Assembly (NCBI GenBank): GCA_007375995.1 | Contig: VMFK01000032.1 | Location: forward strand, 1 to 8,922 | Source: Parcubacteria group bacterium Gr01-1014_56 | GTDB lineage: Bacteria; Patescibacteriota; Minisyncoccia; Phycocordibacterales; SBAW01 | Direction of reading: 5' to 3' | Length of the DNA: 8,922 nt | Translations under genes and position numbers: made by a program | In this document: piece after piece, positions 6,297 through 8,922 of the stretch | How the letters are laid out: the number at the start of each line of letters is the position of its first letter | Position numbering within the stretch: position 1 is the first letter of the stretch | Notes under the pieces: model-generated | Database searches by the model: none | What the model was told of the DNA's origin: nothing | The model's input: the letters and a program-made list of their open reading frames with translations, nothing else

Positions 6297-6707
6297 ATGA
6301 TAATCCGGGGTTATCAAGAATTAGATTATCCTCAGGTCGAAAAACTATATAAAAATAGTTCTTTATTTGGCGGCCAGTTTGATATGTCTCGAGACTCTCA
6401 AGAGCAACTAAAAAAGCTGATTGAACACAAACCTGAGGCAATTTTAGTTGCCGAAAGCGATGGTGAGATTGTTGGTACTGTAACTCTTTTTGAAGATGGA
6501 CGTTCAGCTTGGTTGTATCGCTTTGCAACTCTAAATAATAAAACAAGCGAAGCACTTTTCCTACGTGCAAAAGAGATACTAAAATCAAAAGGTCATACTC
6601 AGGTATTGGTATATGCTCCAGCTGGAGATAAGCAATTTGAAGAGCGTTATAGGAGTCTAGGATTTAACAAGGGCAACGACTATACCGTGTATTGGCAAAA
6701 TCTATAG
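6297..6707 (+). CDS. GNAT-fold N-acetyltransferase-like protein
   Basis: This is a 136-residue protein of the GNAT acetyl-CoA transferase fold; its acceptor is unknown. Visible parts are the N-terminal strand and helix (MIIRGYQELDYPQVEKLY), the beta strand pair around AESDGEIVGTVTLF (52-65), a helix at about 83-98, and the closing RYRSLGFN...YTVYW (117-133), which matches the usual YxxLGF ending. The pyrophosphate-binding loop of motif A, normally R/QxxGxG/A before the main helix, is replaced by ATLNNKTSEA (77-86). CoA binding may therefore be altered or lost. The ATG is two bases after the aspS stop, so it is likely read from the aspS transcript. Its sequence is visibly more A+T-rich than aspS, as are the next three genes. 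Confidence 0.72.
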   Translation: MIIRGYQELDYPQVEKLYKNSSLFGGQFDMSRDSQEQLKKLIEHKPEAILVAESDGEIVGTVTLFEDGRSAWLYRFATLNNKTSEALFLRAKEILKSKGHTQVLVYAPAGDKQFEERYRSLGFNKGNDYTVYWQNL

Positions 6708-6712
6708 TAGAG

Positions 6713-6759
6713 CCTTTGAGAAAAGGGTTGTGGAGCGAGATTAAACCTTGCTCAAAAGG
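6713..6759 (+). other. Stem-loop between the GNAT and Nudix genes
   Basis: CCTTTGAG (6713-6720) pairs with CTCAAAAGG (6751-6759) with one bulged A. Inside it, AAGG-G-TT (6723-6729) pairs with AA-A-CCTT (6743-6749) across one mismatch. The result is a long two-part hairpin with a 13-base loop. No T-run follows, so it is not a standard intrinsic terminator. It could stabilise the end of the upstream mRNA, mark a processing site, or block read-through weakly. I recognise no known RNA family. Confidence 0.5.
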
Positions 6760-6776
6760 ATGAAGGGTAGTATCAA
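6748..6776 (+). promoter_or_regulatory. Weak possible promoter of the Nudix gene
   Basis: TTGCTC (6748-6753), 17 bases, then TATCAA (6771-6776). Match to consensus is three and four of six. The -10 ends nine bases before the ATG at 6786, the same distance as for trpS and pepA, so a leaderless transcript would result. The -35 lies inside the descending arm of the stem-loop. Support is weak on sequence alone. Confidence 0.28.
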
Positions 6777-6785
6777 TTAGCTGAT

Positions 6786-7205
6786 ATGGAAGAAAAACAA
6801 AAAGCGCTCCTCGTCCCTATAAATTCTCAGAATCAAATGTTGATTCAAGATAGACGCGGACAGAAAAAGCCAGACTGGGGATTTTTTGGAGGAGGGATTG
6901 AAGAGGGGGAGACTCCTCTTGAAGCAATGATACGTGAAAGTAAAGAAGAACTTGATTTAGAGATACGGCCTGAGGAGCTAGAGTATCGGGGAAACTACCG
7001 CACAGTATTTGAGGGAGTAGGGACGACAAGATATTTTTATCTATACCGCACCGAACAAGAGACTTTTACAGTCCTTGAAGGAAACGGGGCGCATTGGGTG
7101 AGCTTTCCTGAAGCCATGACACGAATGGAAAAGTGGGACACAATTGATGAAGTAGTACAAAAGATTGGCATCCTCCTCTCGACTGACAAAAAAGATGAAA
7201 AATAA
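6786..7205 (+). CDS. Nudix hydrolase (MutT-like)
   Basis: This 139-residue Nudix-fold enzyme is expected to hydrolyse a nucleoside diphosphate linked to another group, for example a damaged or excess NTP; the substrate is not evident. The Nudix box GX5EX7REUXEEXGU lies at 36-58: Gly36, Glu42, Arg50-Glu51 and Glu54-Glu55 are all present, so magnesium binding should be intact. Two box positions differ: Ser52 where a hydrophobic residue is usual, and Asp57 in place of the final Gly. The N-terminal part (LLVPINSQNQMLIQDRRG, then PDWGFFGGG) is the typical MutT-type strand leading into the box. The gene overlaps the MazG-like gene by 11 bases, which suggests translational coupling and a shared nucleotide-sanitation role. 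No clear ribosome site precedes the ATG. Confidence 0.9.
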   Translation: MEEKQKALLVPINSQNQMLIQDRRGQKKPDWGFFGGGIEEGETPLEAMIRESKEELDLEIRPEELEYRGNYRTVFEGVGTTRYFYLYRTEQETFTVLEGNGAHWVSFPEAMTRMEKWDTIDEVVQKIGILLSTDKKDEK

Positions 7206-7533
7206 GACGCTTAGAGATTTTACGAAAGAAGTAGTAGCTACGTTTAAGAATTATCAAAAGATAGGTACTCCGCCTTGGGACCATATGATAGCGGCACGAG
7301 ATTTACCGTATCAAGTAGGTAGTTTAACCAAGTTGCTTTTACAGCTTGAGGGTATTCGACATCGTGAAGGAAAGACGGAGAAAGAAATAAAAACAAAGAT
7401 CGCGGACGAGCTTGCTGATATTTTTGCCGAAGTATTATTTATAGCTCATGGGCTCGATATTTCAATCGAAGAAGCTTGGGAGGCAATGCTACACTCCGAC
7501 CAAAAGAAAATTTCAGAACGAAAATTAAAATAA
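7195..7533 (+). CDS. MazG-like protein with degenerate metal motif
   Basis: This 112-residue protein resembles the all-alpha MazG-type NTP pyrophosphohydrolases. The second acidic motif is clear: DELADIFAEVLFIAHGLDI (71-89) gives ExxD at 72-75. The first motif, normally EExxE in an EEVGELAK context, reads YQVGSLTK (39-46), so all three acidic residues are missing. Either the metal site is built differently in this subfamily or the protein is no longer a pyrophosphatase. The ending EEAWEAMLHSDQKKISER is typical of MazG-like proteins. The frame is open from an ATG at 7165, but I chose 7195, whose MKNKTLRDFTKEV fits a normal N-terminus and overlaps the Nudix gene by only 11 bases. No Shine-Dalgarno site is seen. 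The next gene starts eight bases after its stop. Confidence 0.72.
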   Translation: MKNKTLRDFTKEVVATFKNYQKIGTPPWDHMIAARDLPYQVGSLTKLLLQLEGIRHREGKTEKEIKTKIADELADIFAEVLFIAHGLDISIEEAWEAMLHSDQKKISERKLK

Positions 7534-7541
7534 TATCTTTA

Positions 7542-8144
7542 ATGAAAAGAAATAAGAAAATATCTGTTAAGGAAGTTAAGCGTGCTTTTGTTATTGCTCA
7601 GTTAGTACGCTTGCGAAAGGGTAAGAAACGCTATCTTGGATCTGTTTCTCAAAAAGAATTTAAGCAGAATCTCACAAAAGTTAAAAAACAGGTTTTAAAA
7701 ATGAAGGAGCCTCAGCTCGATCGAATGATTGGCAATGACTATAAAAAACGTTTACATGCATACAACAATAGTGTTTGGTACTTAGGAAAAGTTCAAAGAA
7801 ACGAAGTAGGTGTGTGGAGAGGGGCGGGCGGTTTACCCCGCGCTTGGACAAAAGGTTCGCTTAAAGAGACGAGTAAAAAAGTTGCTCATGCTCTAGAGCA
7901 TAATCCTAGTCTTATTAAAAAACGAGCGAGACACACTATAGAAAATATTTTGCGAACTAACGTTAAACAATTGCAAAAAGAAAAGTATTTATTTCCTATT
8001 ATTTTTGAGAGTGGCACCGGTACGAACGGTCGTCGAGGCCTAAAGAAGTTAAAAGGTGATATTGATGATGGCAACATGCGCTCTATCGCCCTAACTATCA
8101 AAGGCACAAAGACTATCCAAGCCTACATCGGGCTTCAAAAATAG
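7542..8144 (+). CDS. Very basic 200-residue protein, unrecognised
   Basis: I do not recognise this protein. It contains about 33 Lys and 16 Arg against 9 Glu and 5 Asp, a net charge near +35 in 200 residues, spread over the whole chain, so nucleic-acid or ribosome binding is a reasonable inference. There is no signal peptide or membrane segment. The N-terminal 70 residues look helical and Lys-rich. A middle block contains NSVWYLGKVQRNEVGVWRG and GGLPRAW (about 77-103). A helical segment has RARHTIENILR, and then comes a hydrophobic strand YLFPIIF followed by ESGTGTNGRRG. The tail ends in SIALTIKGTKTIQAYIGLQK. The mix of folded-looking blocks and charge argues against a random frame. The frame is open to 7476, but ATG 7542, eight bases after the MazG-like stop, avoids that overlap. 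A ribosomal protein was considered, but no family fits. Confidence 0.75.
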   Translation: MKRNKKISVKEVKRAFVIAQLVRLRKGKKRYLGSVSQKEFKQNLTKVKKQVLKMKEPQLDRMIGNDYKKRLHAYNNSVWYLGKVQRNEVGVWRGAGGLPRAWTKGSLKETSKKVAHALEHNPSLIKKRARHTIENILRTNVKQLQKEKYLFPIIFESGTGTNGRRGLKKLKGDIDDGNMRSIALTIKGTKTIQAYIGLQK

Positions 8145-8162
8145 GGGTGTTTGTGGTATTGT
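8134..8162 (+). promoter_or_regulatory. Possible promoter of pepA (leaderless-type)
   Basis: TTCAAA (8134-8139), 17 bases, then TATTGT (8157-8162) preceded by TG at 8154-8155, an extended -10. Each hexamer matches four of six positions. The predicted start near 8169 is three bases before the ATG. A GGGGCG stretch also precedes the ATG and could act as a weak ribosome site if a longer transcript exists. The -35 overlaps the end of the upstream gene. Confidence 0.42.
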
Positions 8163-8171
8163 CGGGGCGCT

Positions 8172-8922
8172 ATGAAAATCCTTGCTCTAGAGGAGGCACC
8201 GGCTAAAAACACCCTTATTCGCCTTATTTTGGGCTCTATTACGCGTTTTGTAGAGAAGGATGGGGTAAGTGAGCTCCATGTCGGTTTTGGCCCTACAAAA
8301 CCTCTTTCTCAACGAAAGATGACTATTTTCTTGCGCAAAGTAGTAGTGCTCGCCAAGCAAAACAAACTACGCACAATAGCTCTCGAGTGGAGTGAGATTC
8401 GAAAGCTTGCAGACAAAAAAATCTCCGACAAAAAGTTGGGAGAGATTTTAGCAATCGCTTTTCAAATGGCAAACTTTGAGTTCACTGTTTACAAACAGGA
8501 GCCAAAAGAGGGTTTCGATAGCGTTGATGAAGTTGCGATACTCAATGCTCCAAAACTTGCGCGCGAGAGCTTTGTGCGCGGAGAAATTATCGCGCTCGAG
8601 GTTAACTCAACAAGAGCGCTCTCTAACACTCCAGGAGGCGACATGACACCAAAAATTTTATCGAGTGTAGCGAAGACAATTGCACAAAGGACAAAAGTTG
8701 AGGTCCAAGTGCTTGGCAAAAAAGAGATGGAGAAGCTCGGGATGGGCGCGGTCTTGGGTATTGCCAAAGGTTCAACCGAGGAGCCGCAGTTTATCGTGAT
8801 GGAGTACCGCGGCGCCGCAAAGTCCAAAAAGCCAGTAGTACTTATCGGCAAGGGAGTTACCTTTGACACCGGCGGCCTCCAGGTGAAGCCGGGCGACTCG
8901 ATGTACGAGATGCACATGGACA
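8172..8922 (+). CDS. pepA: Leucyl aminopeptidase (M17 family), 5' part only
   Basis: This is a cytosolic dizinc/dimanganese aminopeptidase that removes N-terminal residues from peptides, usually as a hexamer. The first 250 residues are present and the gene runs off the window. The N-terminal domain (about 1-125) is divergent: its ILALEEAPAKN start and the FGPTKPLS region are not strongly conserved, as is usual for this family. The catalytic domain begins near residue 130 and shows NTPGGDMTPKIL, VEVQVLGKKEME and GMGAVLGIAKGS. It then gives the metal-binding and active-site block GKGVTFDTGG, with metal ligands Lys227 and Asp232, and the following KPG...M, which carries the family's catalytic Lys region. 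The remaining metal ligands, Asp/Glu of the NTDAEGR motif, lie beyond the end. The ATG was chosen because no upstream in-frame start gives a better fit and a -10-like box lies just before it. Confidence 0.93.
   Translation, partial: MKILALEEAPAKNTLIRLILGSITRFVEKDGVSELHVGFGPTKPLSQRKMTIFLRKVVVLAKQNKLRTIALEWSEIRKLADKKISDKKLGEILAIAFQMANFEFTVYKQEPKEGFDSVDEVAILNAPKLARESFVRGEIIALEVNSTRALSNTPGGDMTPKILSSVAKTIAQRTKVEVQVLGKKEMEKLGMGAVLGIAKGSTEEPQFIVMEYRGAAKSKKPVVLIGKGVTFDTGGLQVKPGDSMYEMHMD

Noticed and set aside
7165..7194. Longer start for the MazG-like protein.
   Set aside because: It adds ten residues (MASSSRLTKK) that only read the Nudix gene end in another frame; ATG 7195 gives a normal short overlap.
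8489..8917. Minus-strand 142-codon frame over the right edge.
   Set aside because: It is the antisense of pepA, whose plus-strand translation carries the M17 active-site motifs.
1..8922. tRNA or rRNA genes, CRISPR arrays, insertion sequences and attachment sites.
   Set aside because: No cloverleaf-like segments, regularly spaced repeats, transposase frames or terminal inverted repeats were seen on reading the window.

Overview
The window looks like a chromosomal piece of a bacterium with a compact genome, most likely a member of the Candidate Phyla Radiation (Patescibacteria, Parcubacteria-like). That placement is inferred from gene style and not from a marker phylogeny. The signs are very short intergenic gaps, few Shine-Dalgarno sites, a short archaeal/eukaryotic-type aspartyl-tRNA synthetase without the bacterial insert domain, and an ABC exporter sitting inside a dnaK-dnaJ cluster. 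The standard genetic code fits: Trp is TGG, no gene needs TGA read through, and every complete gene ends in TAA or TAG.

Layout. (1) Positions 1-3631, plus strand: the 3' part of dnaK, a type I ABC exporter half-transporter and dnaJ, separated by 1 and 13 bases, so probably one chaperone operon. (2) Positions 3632-3944: a 313-base gap that is not empty. On the minus strand it holds what looks like a complete miniature transcription unit: a TTGACT/CATAAT promoter with a 17-base spacer, a GGAG ribosome site, a 48-codon gene for a glycine-zipper membrane peptide, and an intrinsic terminator whose U-tract falls on the dnaJ stop codon. A plus-strand promoter for trpS lies back to back with the minus promoter. 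(3) Positions 3945-6294: trpS, a possible 23-codon hydrophobic peptide gene, then aspS. (4) Positions 6297-8144: a visibly more A+T-rich accessory stretch with a GNAT acetyltransferase, a stem-loop, a Nudix hydrolase, a MazG-like protein that has lost its first acidic motif, and a very basic 200-residue protein I do not recognise. (5) Positions 8172-8922: the first 250 codons of a leucyl aminopeptidase (M17), cut by the window end.

How it fits together. The left part is protein folding with an export function attached. The middle part is translation (tRNA charging). The accessory part pairs two nucleotide house-cleaning folds (Nudix and MazG-like) with an acetyltransferase and a probable nucleic-acid-binding protein. 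The right edge is peptide turnover. Three plus-strand genes (trpS, the Nudix gene and pepA) have -10-like boxes ending nine bases before their ATG, which suggests leaderless or nearly leaderless transcripts. The two strongest candidates for something undescribed are the minus-strand glycine-zipper peptide gene and the basic 200-residue protein in the house-cleaning cluster.
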